Positions 14,059 to 22,518 of a DNA stretch of 24,002 bases are shown one piece after another; the first letter of the stretch is position 1; each line of letters opens with the position of its first letter. Location of the stretch: contig CAMLQS010000029.1 of NCBI GenBank assembly GCA_946482165.1, forward strand, positions 1 through 24,002, given 5' to 3'. The position numbers and the translations under genes were made by a program. The notes beneath the pieces are model-generated. The model was not told the DNA's origin and searched no databases. It worked only from the letters and a program-made list of their open reading frames with translations. The stretch comes from an uncultured Verrucomicrobiota bacterium (GTDB taxonomy: Bacteria > Verrucomicrobiota > Verrucomicrobiae > Opitutales > Opitutaceae).

Positions 14059-16044
14059 ATGGCACTCGACCTCGCTATTCTGTCTCAAGCCGCCAATCAG
14101 GCCCGTGGCCTCGCCATGGACGCCGTCCATAAGAGCAATTCCGGCCATCTCGGCCTGCCCCTCGGCGCCGCCGAGATCGGCGCCGCGCTCTACGGTGGCG
14201 CGCTCTCGCATTGCCCCAGCGCGCCCCGCTGGCTCAACCGCGACCGCTTCGTGCTCTCCGCCGGCCACGGCTCGATGTTCATCTATTCTTGGCTGCATCT
14301 CAGCGGCTACGATCTCCCCCTCGAGGAGGTGAAGAACTTCCGCCAGCTCCACTCCAAGACCCCCGGCCACCCGGAGTTCCACGAGACCCCTGGCGTCGAG
14401 TGCACCACCGGTCCCCTTGGTCAGGGCATCGCCAACGCCGTCGGCTTCGCCGTCTCAGGCAAGATGGCCGCCGCCCGTTTCAACACCGAGACCCACCAGA
14501 TCTTCGACAGCCACGTCATCGCCCTCGCAGGCGACGGCTGTATGCAAGAAGGCGTCGCCTTGGAGGCTGTCTCCTTCGCCGCCCACCAGAAGCTGGACAA
14601 CCTCATCCTCATTTTCGACTCCAACGACGTCACCCTCGACGCCATGGCCGCCAAGTCGCAGAACGACGACTTCGCCAAGCGCTTCAAGGCCCTCGGCTGG
14701 AACGTCCAGACCATCGACGGCCACGATATCACCGCCGTCGCCAAGGCCATCGCCAAGGCCAAGAAGGCGACCGGAGCCCCCAATCTCATCATTGCCAAGA
14801 CCACCATCGCCAAGGGCATTCCCGAGGTGGCCGGCACCAACAAGGGCCACGGCGAAGCCGGTGCGAAGTTCGTGGACGCCGCGCGCGCCAACCTCGGTCT
14901 TCCCGCCGATCAGCACTTCTTCGTCAGCGACGAAGTCCGCGCCTACTTCGACGGACTGAAGAAGAAGTCCGAGCGCAACTACAAGAAGTGGAAGAAGCTC
15001 TTTGCCGAGTGGGTCGCCGCCAATCCCGAGAAGGCCGCCCTCCTCGAGAGCGCCTCCGCCACCGTCACCGCCGACGATCTCCTGGCCGCCATCCCGAACT
15101 TCGCGCAGGACGTGAAGCTCGCCTCCCGCGCCGCCGGTCAACAGGTGCTCCAGCCCCTTGCCGCCAAGCTGCCCCTCCTGATCGGCGGATCGGCCGACCT
15201 CTACGGTTCGACGCTTAACTACATCGCCTCCGACAAGGACTTCGAACCCGCCAACCTCTCGGGCCGCAACATCCGCTTCGGCATCCGCGAGCACGCCATG
15301 GCGTCCATCGCCAACGGCCTCGCCTACGATGGTATCTTCAAGCCCTCGATCGCGACCTTCCTGGTGTTCGCCGACTACTCCCGCCCGGCGATGCGCCTCG
15401 CCGCGCTCTGCAAGCTGCCCGTTACCTACATCTATACTCACGACTCCGTGGGCGTGGGCGAAGACGGCCCGACGCATCAGCCGGTCGAGACGGTATCCGG
15501 CCTCCGCGTGATTCCGAATCTCGATGTGATTCGTCCCGGCGATCCCGAAGAGACCGCCGGCGCCTTCGCCGCCGCCCTCAGCCGCACCGACGGTCCGACG
15601 CTCCTCGCGCTCTCCCGCCAAGCTATGCCGATTCTCAACGAGATCCCGGTCGAGGCCCGTCGCAATGGCGTGCAACAAGGCGGTTACGTCGCCATCCGCG
15701 AGACGGCCGAGCTCACTCACATCCTCCTGGCCACCGGCACCGAGCTTCACCTTGCCGTCGCCGCCGCCAAGCAGCTCGGCGCGGGTGTCCGAGTTGTCTC
15801 GATGCCTTCGTTTGAACGCTTCAAGCGCCAGTCGGCCGAATATCGTGAGAACGTGCTTCCCGGTTCCGTGCGTAAGCGCGTCGCCATCGAGGCTGGCATC
15901 ACCGGCCTCTGGTATCAGTTCGTCGGTCTTGACGGCAAGGTCGTCGGTATCGACCGCTTCGGGATCAGCGCTCCTGGCGGCACCGTGATGAAGGAGCTCG
16001 GCATCACCGCCGAGGCCGTCATCGCCGCCGCGCAGAGCCTCTAA
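14059..16044 (+). CDS. tkt: Transketolase
   Basis: Thiamine-diphosphate enzyme moving two-carbon units between sugar phosphates in the pentose phosphate pathway. 661 residues, usual size. Seen in order: [20 protein letters not shown] near 24-43, [35 protein letters not shown] near 116-130, the ThDP motif GDGCMQEG near 158 with FDSNDVTLD, then the Pyr domain with [25 protein letters not shown] (catalytic Glu in REH) and [18 protein letters not shown] near 460, and the C-terminal domain from about 540. Coding uses strongly C-ending codons compared with its neighbours, suggesting high expression. It stands alone between two terminators. The leader is CTTTTCCCAT before ATG. Confidence 0.96.
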   Translation: MALDLAILSQAANQARGLAMDAVHKSNSGHLGLPLGAAEIGAALYGGALSHCPSAPRWLNRDRFVLSAGHGSMFIYSWLHLSGYDLPLEEVKNFRQLHSKTPGHPEFHETPGVECTTGPLGQGIANAVGFAVSGKMAAARFNTETHQIFDSHVIALAGDGCMQEGVALEAVSFAAHQKLDNLILIFDSNDVTLDAMAAKSQNDDFAKRFKALGWNVQTIDGHDITAVAKAIAKAKKATGAPNLIIAKTTIAKGIPEVAGTNKGHGEAGAKFVDAARANLGLPADQHFFVSDEVRAYFDGLKKKSERNYKKWKKLFAEWVAANPEKAALLESASATVTADDLLAAIPNFAQDVKLASRAAGQQVLQPLAAKLPLLIGGSADLYGSTLNYIASDKDFEPANLSGRNIRFGIREHAMASIANGLAYDGIFKPSIATFLVFADYSRPAMRLAALCKLPVTYIYTHDSVGVGEDGPTHQPVETVSGLRVIPNLDVIRPGDPEETAGAFAAALSRTDGPTLLALSRQAMPILNEIPVEARRNGVQQGGYVAIRETAELTHILLATGTELHLAVAAAKQLGAGVRVVSMPSFERFKRQSAEYRENVLPGSVRKRVAIEAGITGLWYQFVGLDGKVVGIDRFGISAPGGTVMKELGITAEAVIAAAQSL

Positions 16045-16071
16045 GCTCCGCATCGGAATAGTATTCTTCGC

Positions 16072-16101
16072 AAAGGCGGGCCCGTCCGGGCCCGCCTTTT
16101 T
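16072..16101 (+). terminator. Intrinsic terminator after tkt
   Basis: GGCGGGCCC (16075-16083), loop GTCC, GGGCCCGCC (16088-16096) followed by TTTTTA; AAA precedes the stem and pairs with the T run, so it could work both ways. Confidence 0.92.
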
Positions 16102-16192
16102 ATTGGTGGCCGCTGTGAAACTTAATTCACAGCCGGGGGCGCTGACTCACCGCAGGCGTCGCGCAGCCTTCATGCCACTCGCTGTGATAAAC

Positions 16193-16981
16193 ATGAGCAC
16201 TTCATCATCCCTTCTGAACTCTCTCTTCTCCCTGGCTGGCAAGGTCGCGGTGGTCATTGGCGGCACTGGCGAGCTTTGCGGTGCCATGGCCGAAGGGCTG
16301 GCCGCCGCGGGAGCGGAGATCGTCTTGGTCGGGCGGAATGTAGAAAAGGCCCGGCAGCGGCTGGACCGCATTGCCGCCGCCGGGGGAAAGGCGTGGTTCC
16401 ATGCCGCCGAGGCAAGTAGCAAAGCCGAGCTGGAGTCGTTGCTGAGCGCCGTTCTCGCGCGCAGCGGCCGTGTCGACATCGTGGTCAACGGTGCGGGCAT
16501 TAATTCTGCGACCCCGGTTCTTGATATCACGGAGGAGGAGGTGGATCGCATCCTTCGGGTGAACTACAAGAGCGTGTTTCTCGGTTGTCAGGTTTTCGGT
16601 AAGCACCTCTTGGACAAAGGGGAGGGAGGATCCATAATTAATCTCGGATCCATGTCCGGCCTGGTGCCGCTTTCCCGGGTTTTCACCTACTCCGCGAGCA
16701 AGGCGGCGGTCCATAATCTCTCGAAAAACCTGGCCCGCGAATGGGCGCCCAAGAATGTTCGAGTAAATATTCTCGTTCCCGGCTTTTTCCCCGCGGAGCA
16801 AAATCGCAAGGTTCTGACACCCGAGCGGGTGGCGTCCATCCTCGGGCATACGCCGATGAAGCGTTTCGGTGAAGCCAAGGAACTTATTGGTGCGACGCTG
16901 CTTTTGGCGGGGGATGCCGGCTCGTTTATCACCGGGGCCGAGATCGTCGTCGACGGCGGCTACCACGCGATGACGATCTGA
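16193..16981 (+). CDS. SDR family oxidoreductase, mannonate-oxidoreductase-like
   Basis: NAD(P)-dependent short-chain dehydrogenase, 262 residues from this start. The cofactor motif is GGTGELCG (23-30), a variant of TGxxxGxG in which the final Gly is kept. NGAGIN follows near 100, then catalytic Ser153 (NLGSMSG), Tyr166 and Lys170 (YSASK), and VDGGYHA at the end. The order [29 protein letters not shown] and [16 protein letters not shown] resembles SDR-type D-mannonate oxidoreductase / gluconate 5-dehydrogenase relatives, pointing to sugar-acid metabolism; the substrate is not certain and no sugar-acid genes lie nearby. An in-frame ATG at 16172, preceded by CAGCCTTC, fits the local leader type better than 16193 (GATAAAC) and would add seven residues. 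Confidence 0.88.
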   Translation: MSTSSSLLNSLFSLAGKVAVVIGGTGELCGAMAEGLAAAGAEIVLVGRNVEKARQRLDRIAAAGGKAWFHAAEASSKAELESLLSAVLARSGRVDIVVNGAGINSATPVLDITEEEVDRILRVNYKSVFLGCQVFGKHLLDKGEGGSIINLGSMSGLVPLSRVFTYSASKAAVHNLSKNLAREWAPKNVRVNILVPGFFPAEQNRKVLTPERVASILGHTPMKRFGEAKELIGATLLLAGDAGSFITGAEIVVDGGYHAMTI

Positions 16982-17077
16982 AGAACTTGTAATTGGCCCA
17001 TACAAGCGGCGGGGCCCGAATATTAGTCGTTGTATCGACTTGATAATGTCGCCGCGTCGTCTTTCTCTGGCATCGCT

Positions 17078-17524
17078 ATGTTCAACGATCAACTTGCCAA
17101 GATAGAAAAAGCCAAGGCCGAGATTGCAGCCGCCGAGGCCAAGCTCTCCGCCGACCGCGTCGCCGCGCTCGCCAAACTGCCCTCCGATTTTGGTTACGAT
17201 AATCTCAATGCCTTCGTGAAGGCGGTTAAAGCCGCCTACGGAAAGGGTGGAAAGAACAAGCCCGGACGGAAGACGAAAGCCGTCGCCGCTCCGAAAGCGC
17301 CCAAGAAAGGCAAGCGCGCCAAGATCACCGAGGAAGTGAAGGCGAATGTGAAGGCCTTGGCCGAGGCAGGGAAGACCGGCCAGGAAATCGCCAAGACGCT
17401 TGGGATCTCCGCTCCCAGCGTGCAGAATATCAAGAAGGCGTTGGGTATGGTGAAGGCTCGTGGCACTGCTGCCGCTCCTGTGGCCGAGTCCACCCCGCCT
17501 CCCGCGGCCGAACCCGCCGTTTGA
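17078..17524 (+). CDS. Small basic coiled-coil / helix-turn-helix DNA-binding protein
   Basis: Unnamed protein of 148 residues, probably DNA-binding. It has three parts: an N-terminal helix rich in Lys, Glu and Ala (MFNDQLAKIEKAKAEIAAAE, about 1-30) that could form a coiled coil; a Lys/Gly/Pro-rich linker with GRKTK and PKKGKR (about 65-85), like an AT-hook or histone-like tail; and a helix-turn-helix (about 95-128) reading ALAEAGKTGQEIAKTLGISAPSVQNIKKALG. The tail is Ala/Pro-rich. The layout recalls H-NS-like or nucleoid proteins, but no family is recognised with certainty. The upstream in-frame ATG at 17030 is less likely because its extra residues look unrelated. A strong terminator follows 25 bases after the stop, so it is a single-gene unit. 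Confidence 0.8.
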   Translation: MFNDQLAKIEKAKAEIAAAEAKLSADRVAALAKLPSDFGYDNLNAFVKAVKAAYGKGGKNKPGRKTKAVAAPKAPKKGKRAKITEEVKANVKALAEAGKTGQEIAKTLGISAPSVQNIKKALGMVKARGTAAAPVAESTPPPAAEPAV

Positions 17525-17840
17525 GCGCTGCTCGCTTTTCCAGTTCTATAAAAAAGCCCCCGACTCGTCGGGGGCTTTTTATTGTATCCGTCGTCTCGCC
17601 ACGGATCGCGCGGGGGATGCCGGGAAAGGAAGGCGCAGACCCGTTTCGCCCCGGGCTTGCATTACCCCGAGGTATAAATTCGGAATCCGCGATTATCGCG
17701 GGTCGTCTCGCGCAAGTATTGGCCGCTGGCGCGGGGCGTCACCCGTTCCATCCACCTGCCAAGTGCATGCCGGGGATTTCGATACGACCGCTCGACTCAA
17801 AGCTTGCACACCGTCCGACTTGGTTGCTCGCGCGGACTGT
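17525..17840. other. Convergent intergenic region
   Basis: This 316-base gap lies between the HTH gene (plus) and the 136-residue unknown (minus). It holds the terminator at 17549-17580. In the remaining 260 bases I see no credible gene, tRNA or repeat. A plus-strand open frame crosses it (17460-18389) but runs antisense through the next gene and looks like a GC-rich shadow. Confidence 0.6.
17549..17580 (+). terminator. Intrinsic terminator after the HTH gene
   Basis: GCCCCCGA (17556-17563), loop CTCG, TCGGGGGC (17568-17575) with flanking AAAAA and TTTTT; it could stop transcription from both sides. Confidence 0.92.
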
Positions 17841-18251
17841 TCAGGGAGTGCGGTGATCGGGCGTTCCCAATTCTCCGCTCAACTCGACGCCTGCGGCTTG
17901 GAGGGCGGAGCGCAAGGGGGGGCTAAACCGGGCGAACATTGTCTCAATGAAGAACTCAAATTCGCTGACGGGGCCCGGAGCGGCAAAAGACAGCGCGTCC
18001 GCCAGCCGCACCAAATCCGACTCGTCGAAATGCTCGTCGAGCACAGCTTGGCTGCCCGCGAGCGCGATGAGTTGGGGCGCATACCGTTCGGTGCCGGGAT
18101 CGACGGCGAGGAGTCGCACCGGACCTTGCAGACGAGCATTTTCGATCCGACGGCCAAGGCCGCGGAGGACAGCGTAAGAGAAGGCGGCGTTGGCCAAGGC
18201 GGCTTGACGCAGCAGGGCGGGGCGGGAGGCGAGCAATTGCGAGAGATTCAT
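17841..18251 (-). CDS. Hypothetical protein, 136 residues
   Basis: Not recognised. It begins MNLSQLLASRPALLRQAALANAAFSYAVLRGLGRRIENARL, continues with a strand GPVRLLAVDPG, then a mostly helical acidic middle (VLDEHFDESDLVRLADALSFAA) and SEFEFFIETMFARFSPPLRSALQAAGV. There is no signal peptide, membrane segment or metal motif. The start at 18251 is chosen because it follows CATTTCC and an AAAGG at a workable distance (one of the few Shine-Dalgarno-like sites here), and because the upstream extension to 18431 is Arg/Pro-rich noise. It stands alone, convergent with the HTH gene, 269 bases from plsC. The codon pattern fits a real gene. Confidence 0.65.
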   Translation of the reverse strand: MNLSQLLASRPALLRQAALANAAFSYAVLRGLGRRIENARLQGPVRLLAVDPGTERYAPQLIALAGSQAVLDEHFDESDLVRLADALSFAAPGPVSEFEFFIETMFARFSPPLRSALQAAGVELSGELGTPDHRTP

Positions 18252-18520
18252 GGAAATGACCTTTCGTTGCGGGTGCCCATGCACCGATGGAGGGTTGACT
18301 GTGCAAAGGAGCGACCGGCGGAGAGGGGCCGGTCTGCCGAAAACCTGGACGACAGCCTGGAGGCGAAGCTGAAAACCTGCGCTGACTGATAAAGAAACGC
18401 GGGACCTGTTTCGCTGACCCGGTAAATACAACGAACTTCGCTTCGGGGCGCAAGCGGCCTTGTTCGGGAAAATTACTCAGGCGCGGAGTTCTCGCCGCCG
18501 GAGCACCTGCGCCGGCAGGT

Positions 18521-19192
18521 TCACACCACAGTCATAGCCGGGCGAGGGAGGGCGGAAATCGCGGTCATGATTCTTTCGCTGGCGCGCTGATAGCGTTCCT
18601 TGCCATCCGATTTTTGATCGTAGTCGGCGGGCGCCAGCGGGCGTCCGAAAACGATATCGACGGGCGTCCCGGGGCGAAAACCGCCGGCCCGGCCTAGAGC
18701 CCGGTGGCTGTCGAAGATGCGGCAGGGCACCACGGGCACGCGGGTCTTGCAGGCGATCATTCCGACTCCCGCCTTGGCTGGCTGAAGCTCGCCGTCGGGC
18801 GAGCGGGTGCCCTCGGGGAAAAGCGCGATCGGCCGGCCGGCCGCCAAGGTCGACAACACACGCTTGATCGCAGTCAGATCGGAGCCATCCCGGTCGACGG
18901 GAATCGCGCCTACGCCGTTCATCCACCAGGCGCCGAGACCCGGTTTCCAGAGCGTTTTGCGGGCGAAAAAGGCGAGCTGGTGCGGCATGACCGCGCCGAT
19001 GAACGGAGGATCGAGGTGGCTGGCGTGATTCGCGGCGACGAGAAAAGCGCCGTCGGCCGGAAGATTGGCGAGGCCGGCGACCTCGCCGCGGAAGACCGCC
19101 TCATGCGCGCAGTTGATTATGTAGTGGCAGACCCCATACAGCGGATCCATTTCCAACTGGGGAAAACCGCAGGGACGGACGAGGGTTTTCAT
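18521..19192 (-). CDS. plsC: 1-acyl-sn-glycerol-3-phosphate acyltransferase
   Basis: Adds the second acyl chain to lysophosphatidic acid in phospholipid synthesis, at the inner membrane. 223 residues, within the family range. Motif I NHASHLDP gives the HX4D catalytic pair (H56, D61); motif III FPEGTRS is at 125-131; AFFARKTLW and GAIPVDRDG lie between, and VPVVPCRI follows. A hydrophobic N-terminal stretch is short. It starts 11 bases after the cmk stop, so it is in the tyrA-aroA-cmk unit; cmk next to plsC is a known arrangement. An internal ATG at 19150 is an alternative start. Confidence 0.92.
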   Translation of the reverse strand: MKTLVRPCGFPQLEMDPLYGVCHYIINCAHEAVFRGEVAGLANLPADGAFLVAANHASHLDPPFIGAVMPHQLAFFARKTLWKPGLGAWWMNGVGAIPVDRDGSDLTAIKRVLSTLAAGRPIALFPEGTRSPDGELQPAKAGVGMIACKTRVPVVPCRIFDSHRALGRAGGFRPGTPVDIVFGRPLAPADYDQKSDGKERYQRASERIMTAISALPRPAMTVV

Positions 19193-19203
19193 GCAGGCGG
19201 GCG

Positions 19204-19875
19204 TCAGGATGCGGCCAGGCGGGCGGCAATCAGGCCGGCGACCCGGGCGACCACGTCTTCGAGCGAGAGGAAAGTGGAGTCGATGTCGGTCGCGCCGGGA
19301 GGACAAATGAGCGGGGCGGTCTTGCGCGAGCTGTCGAGGCGGTCTCGTTCGGCGATCGAGTCTTGCTGGCCTTCCGCCGCACGGCGCCGGGCGCGTTCCT
19401 CGGGATCCGCGTGAAGAAAAAAACGGAAGTCCGCGTCGGGAAAGATAACGGTGCCAATGTCACGGCCTTCCATGACGAGGCCGGAGAAACCGTTTTCCCG
19501 CGCGATGCGAGCCTGGTCTCGTTGATAGGCCAGGAGAGCGGAGCGGACCGCCGGGATGGCGGCGAAATGGGAAACCGCGGAGTTGACCGCGGGTCCGCGA
19601 AGCTCGGTTTCCGGCACGAGGCGGCCGGCGACCTCTATGGCTGCGCGGCGGCCGTCGACGCGGGTGCCGAGCGCGAGGCCGGAGAGGGTTTTCTCCACGG
19701 CGGCGAGATCCTCGGTGCCCACCCCCAGGCGCAAGAGCTCCGCGGTGAGGGCGCGATAGTGCGAGCCCGTGTCGATGTGCAGAAAGTTGAACCGGGTGCT
19801 GAGCGCGCGGGCCGTGGTGGATTTGCCGGCGGCGGCGCCGCCGTCGATGGCGACGATGAGAAAGGGGGAAGGCAT
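19204..19875 (-). CDS. cmk: Cytidylate kinase
   Basis: Phosphorylates CMP and dCMP with ATP. 223 residues, typical of bacterial Cmk. P-loop GGAAAGKST at 12-20, then HIDTGSHYRALT (family DTGAMYRA, with Ser-His in place of Ala-Met), RGPAVNSAVSHFAAIPAVR, GLVMEGRDIGTVIFPDADFRFFLHAD and a final helix. The lid has the usual Arg cluster (EERARRRAAE). The start is preceded by TTTTCTCCTTC, with no Shine-Dalgarno. The spacer to aroA holds a CAGGTTT heptamer tract. Confidence 0.93.
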   Translation of the reverse strand: MPSPFLIVAIDGGAAAGKSTTARALSTRFNFLHIDTGSHYRALTAELLRLGVGTEDLAAVEKTLSGLALGTRVDGRRAAIEVAGRLVPETELRGPAVNSAVSHFAAIPAVRSALLAYQRDQARIARENGFSGLVMEGRDIGTVIFPDADFRFFLHADPEERARRRAAEGQQDSIAERDRLDSSRKTAPLICPPGATDIDSTFLSLEDVVARVAGLIAARLAAS

Positions 19876-19893
19876 GAAGGAGAAAAGGGTGAG

Positions 19894-19914
19894 ACCTGAA
19901 ACCTGAGACCTGAA
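19894..19914. repeat. Three ACCTGAA heptamers in the aroA-cmk spacer
   Basis: Units ACCTGAA, ACCTGAG, ACCTGAA lie in the 54-base spacer (19876-19929). This is the same unit as the inverted pair in uvrA and the only heptamer tract in the window outside a coding region. Confidence 0.85.
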
Positions 19915-19929
19915 ATCCGGGGCCCGAAA

Positions 19930-21276
19930 TCAAGCGCGGGTGCGGAGCTCGGCGAGGACGTCGAAGAAATTTGGAAAGGTCTTCGCGCAGCAGGACGGGT
20001 TGTCGATCGTCAGCCACGGGCGGCCGTCGCCGCGAAGGTCGTAGGAGCCGAGGATGCCGAAGCTCATCGCGAAGCGATGATCGTGGTAGGTTTGGATAAT
20101 TTGGTCCTGCTTGAGCGGACGCGGCGTGATCGTGAGCGAATCCTCGGTCTCGACCACATCTTGGCCGAGGCGGCGCAACTCGTTTACCATGCCTGCGACG
20201 CGGTCGGTCTCCTGCTTGCGAGTGTGGGCGATTCCGGTGATGCGCGTGGGCCCGGCGAGGAGCGGACTGATTGCCGCGAGGGTAAGAAACGTGTCGGAGA
20301 AGCCGGAGAAATCCTTGTCCACGGCGGCGCGACGAGCGGACGCGGCGTGCGATATCCCGTATCCGTCGGCGCCGGGCGCCACGGTGGCGCCGATCTCGCG
20401 CAAAACGTCGAGGAAGGCGGTGTCGCCCTGGAAGCCGAGGTGCAGATTCGTCAGTTTGGTCGAGCCGCCGACAACCAGCGGGAGCGCCGCGAAGTAGCTC
20501 GCGGCCGTGGCGTCGGGCTCGATGGGGTAGGTTGGGGCGCGCGGAACCACCGGCCGGCCGGCCAAGGCCAAGATATCAAACTCCCCGCCAGCGCTGGCCA
20601 TCGGTTTGGGCTGGCCGAATTCCGCGAGCAGGCACGCGGTCATCTCAACAAAGGGCCAGCGCACACCGCCGATCAGTTTGATTCGAAGATCCGATTCGGC
20701 GCGCGAGGCGACCATCAGGAGGGCGGAGAGCATCTGGCTGCTTTCGGTGGCGTCGATGGCGACCGGCCCGCCGCGGAGACCGCGGGCGTGGATTTCGATT
20801 GGGAAAAAGCCTTCGACTCCTGTGCAGCGGATATCGGCGCCGAGCGCGCGGAGCGCGTCGATCAGCCCCTTCATGGGGCGTTGGTTCATGCGTTCGGTGC
20901 CTTGGATCCGATAAACTCCTCGCGGGGCGGCGGAGCAAAAGGCGGTGAGAAAGCGTGCGGCTGTGCCTGCGAGGCCGACAAAGATCTCGACCGGCTCGGT
21001 CGACTGGAAGGCCTTGCCCTGGCCGGCGACTGCAATGGCGCGACTCTCGGCGCTGGGCCTGACGTCAAGTCCGAGCGAATTCAGGGCTTCGCACATCAAC
21101 TCCGTGTCATCGCTGAAAAGAGCCCCTGTGAGAACCACCGGCCGGTCGCAGAGCGCCGCGAGCAAGAGCGCGCGATTGGTGAGGCTCTTTGAACCTGGAA
21201 TGAGAACCGGACCCGATACGGGCCGCGTGAAGGGGACGACAGGAAGTTGAGCGGGCAGCGAGGAGGCGGCGGACAT
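19930..21276 (-). CDS. aroA: 3-phosphoshikimate 1-carboxyvinyltransferase (EPSP synthase)
   Basis: Joins phosphoenolpyruvate to shikimate 3-phosphate, sixth step to chorismate. 448 residues. Seen: PGSKSLTNRALLLAAL near 28-43 (active-site Lys30), LFSDDTELM, GLAGTAARFLTA (E. coli has GNAGTAMRPL), RMNQRPMKGLIDALRALGA, ATESSQMLSALLM, YPIEPDATAASYFAALP, SDTFLTLAAISPLL with the likely catalytic Asp, RKQETDRVAGMVNELRRLG, and HDHRFAMSFG. The Asn of the GNAGTA loop is Leu here, which touches the phosphoenolpyruvate pocket. Transcribed after tyrA with a 61-base gap. The leader is CACGCTCTCC before ATG. Confidence 0.95.
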   Translation of the reverse strand: MSAASSLPAQLPVVPFTRPVSGPVLIPGSKSLTNRALLLAALCDRPVVLTGALFSDDTELMCEALNSLGLDVRPSAESRAIAVAGQGKAFQSTEPVEIFVGLAGTAARFLTAFCSAAPRGVYRIQGTERMNQRPMKGLIDALRALGADIRCTGVEGFFPIEIHARGLRGGPVAIDATESSQMLSALLMVASRAESDLRIKLIGGVRWPFVEMTACLLAEFGQPKPMASAGGEFDILALAGRPVVPRAPTYPIEPDATAASYFAALPLVVGGSTKLTNLHLGFQGDTAFLDVLREIGATVAPGADGYGISHAASARRAAVDKDFSGFSDTFLTLAAISPLLAGPTRITGIAHTRKQETDRVAGMVNELRRLGQDVVETEDSLTITPRPLKQDQIIQTYHDHRFAMSFGILGSYDLRGDGRPWLTIDNPSCCAKTFPNFFDVLAELRTRA

Positions 21277-21337
21277 GGAGAGCGTGGAAATTGAGGAGGT
21301 GGCGCGTGGAGCCGGGCGTGGGAGCGGGGAGCGGTGT

Positions 21338-22192
21338 TCAGGCCTTGAAGCCCGCGCGCCACTCTTTGCCGCGCTCCAGACGGGAACGAACTTCGGTCCA
21401 GTCGGCTTGCTCCAAGGCGCGTCGGAAAGCGACGAGTTCGCTTTCGTAGGCGGTCAATGCGTGGAGGACGGCCTCGCGGTTATGTTGGAAAATCTCGATC
21501 CACATCGTGGCATCGCTTGCCGCGATGCGAGTGGTGTCTCGCAATCCGTTGCCGGCGAGGTGGCGCCACTGGCCGTCCTTGTCCGCAAGCGCACAGGCAA
21601 GACTGGTGGCGACCGCTTGAGGAAGGTGGCTGATGTGCGCGACAATCTCGTCGTGACGCAAGGGTGGCACGGTGACGACCGTGCTGCCGCAACCCCTCCA
21701 GAAGCTCTCAAGTGTGCCTAACGCCGAGGCGGGTGTGTCGGCGACAGGCGTGAGAAAAGTGACCCGGTTCTCGAAAAGCGTGGCGCTGCCGTGCTCCCAG
21801 CCGGTTTTTTCGCTGCCGGCCATGGGATGGGAACCGATAAAAACCGCTCCATGGGTCCGCGTGTGCGCGGCGGCCGCGGTGCATACGGGGCCTTTCACGC
21901 TGCCTACGTCGGTGACGATGGCGCCGGGCCTAAGCCGCGGGGCCACGAGCCGGTCGAGCTCGATGATTTTGTCGACCGGCGCCGCCAAGACGACGAGGTG
22001 GGCGCGCGAAACGGCCTCTTCAGGAGTCTCTGCGACCTGATCGATCCATTCTTGGGCGCGAAGCGCGGCCCGGACTTCGGGGCGGCGAGCCCAAACGGTG
22101 ATTTCGCCGGCCAAACCGCGGGCGCGAGCCGCCCGCGCGACAGAGGCGCCGAGCAAACCGGGGGCGAGAATCGCAAGGTGGTCGATGACCAT
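21338..22192 (-). CDS. tyrA: Prephenate dehydrogenase
   Basis: NAD(P)-dependent oxidative decarboxylation of prephenate toward tyrosine. 284 residues, without a chorismate mutase or ACT domain. The Rossmann motif is APGLLGAS rather than the usual GLGLIGGS. After it come VVLAAPVDKI, TDVGSVKG, GSHPMAGSEKTGWEHG, VTFLTPV, RHDEIVAHISHLPQAVATSLA and NGLRDTTRIAASDATMWIEIF, all family blocks. The start at 22192 is chosen because the family begins just before the Rossmann strand. It leads the tyrA-aroA-cmk-plsC group, a common aromatic 'supraoperon' order. Confidence 0.92.
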   Translation of the reverse strand: MVIDHLAILAPGLLGASVARAARARGLAGEITVWARRPEVRAALRAQEWIDQVAETPEEAVSRAHLVVLAAPVDKIIELDRLVAPRLRPGAIVTDVGSVKGPVCTAAAAHTRTHGAVFIGSHPMAGSEKTGWEHGSATLFENRVTFLTPVADTPASALGTLESFWRGCGSTVVTVPPLRHDEIVAHISHLPQAVATSLACALADKDGQWRHLAGNGLRDTTRIAASDATMWIEIFQHNREAVLHALTAYESELVAFRRALEQADWTEVRSRLERGKEWRAGFKA

Positions 22193-22322
22193 GATGACGG
22201 CAGGGTGAAAGCGGTCCGAATCTTGTCGAGCCTCCGGCAACGAGTTCCGTGTGCCACCGGGCGACCTTGCTCCGTGATGAGACGGCACGCCGAGGCATTC
22301 CCCGGCTTACTTATTAACCATT

Positions 22323-22398
22323 TGGTGGAGCAGATGGGAATCAAACCCACGACCTCTTCATTGCGAACGAAGCGCTCTATCAACTGAGCTACTGCCCC
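22323..22398 (-). tRNA. tRNA-Ala (anticodon CGC)
   Basis: A 76-base cloverleaf on the minus strand. Acceptor GGGGCAG pairs with CTGCTCC and contains the G3-U70 pair that marks alanine tRNAs. The D stem is GCTC/GAGC, the anticodon stem CTTCG/TGAAG with loop TTCGCAA (anticodon CGC, reads GCG), and the T stem GTGGG/CCCAT. Discriminator A73 and the CCA end are encoded. It lies 130 bases upstream of tyrA on the same strand. Confidence 0.97.
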
Positions 22399-22518
22399 AG
22401 AACCAAAAGGGCGGACGTTATGGAGTGCCCGCCTGCGTCGAGTAAACACCAATTTTCCCCAGCCGCACCTATTTGCCGTGAGTCCGCCCGAACGGACGCC
22501 TGAGCAAGGGGAGGGGAG

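Noticed and set aside
14455..16053. A 532-residue open frame antisense to transketolase.
   Set aside because: Transketolase is complete with all motifs; the antisense frame results from strong codon bias (C in third positions).
17657..17678. TTGCAT and TATAAA as a promoter in the convergent gap.
   Set aside because: The spacing is only about 10 bases and no gene follows on that strand.
17460..18389. Plus-strand open frame of 309 codons over the region after the HTH gene.
   Set aside because: It begins inside the HTH gene, crosses a strong terminator and runs antisense through the 136-residue gene; no domain is recognisable.
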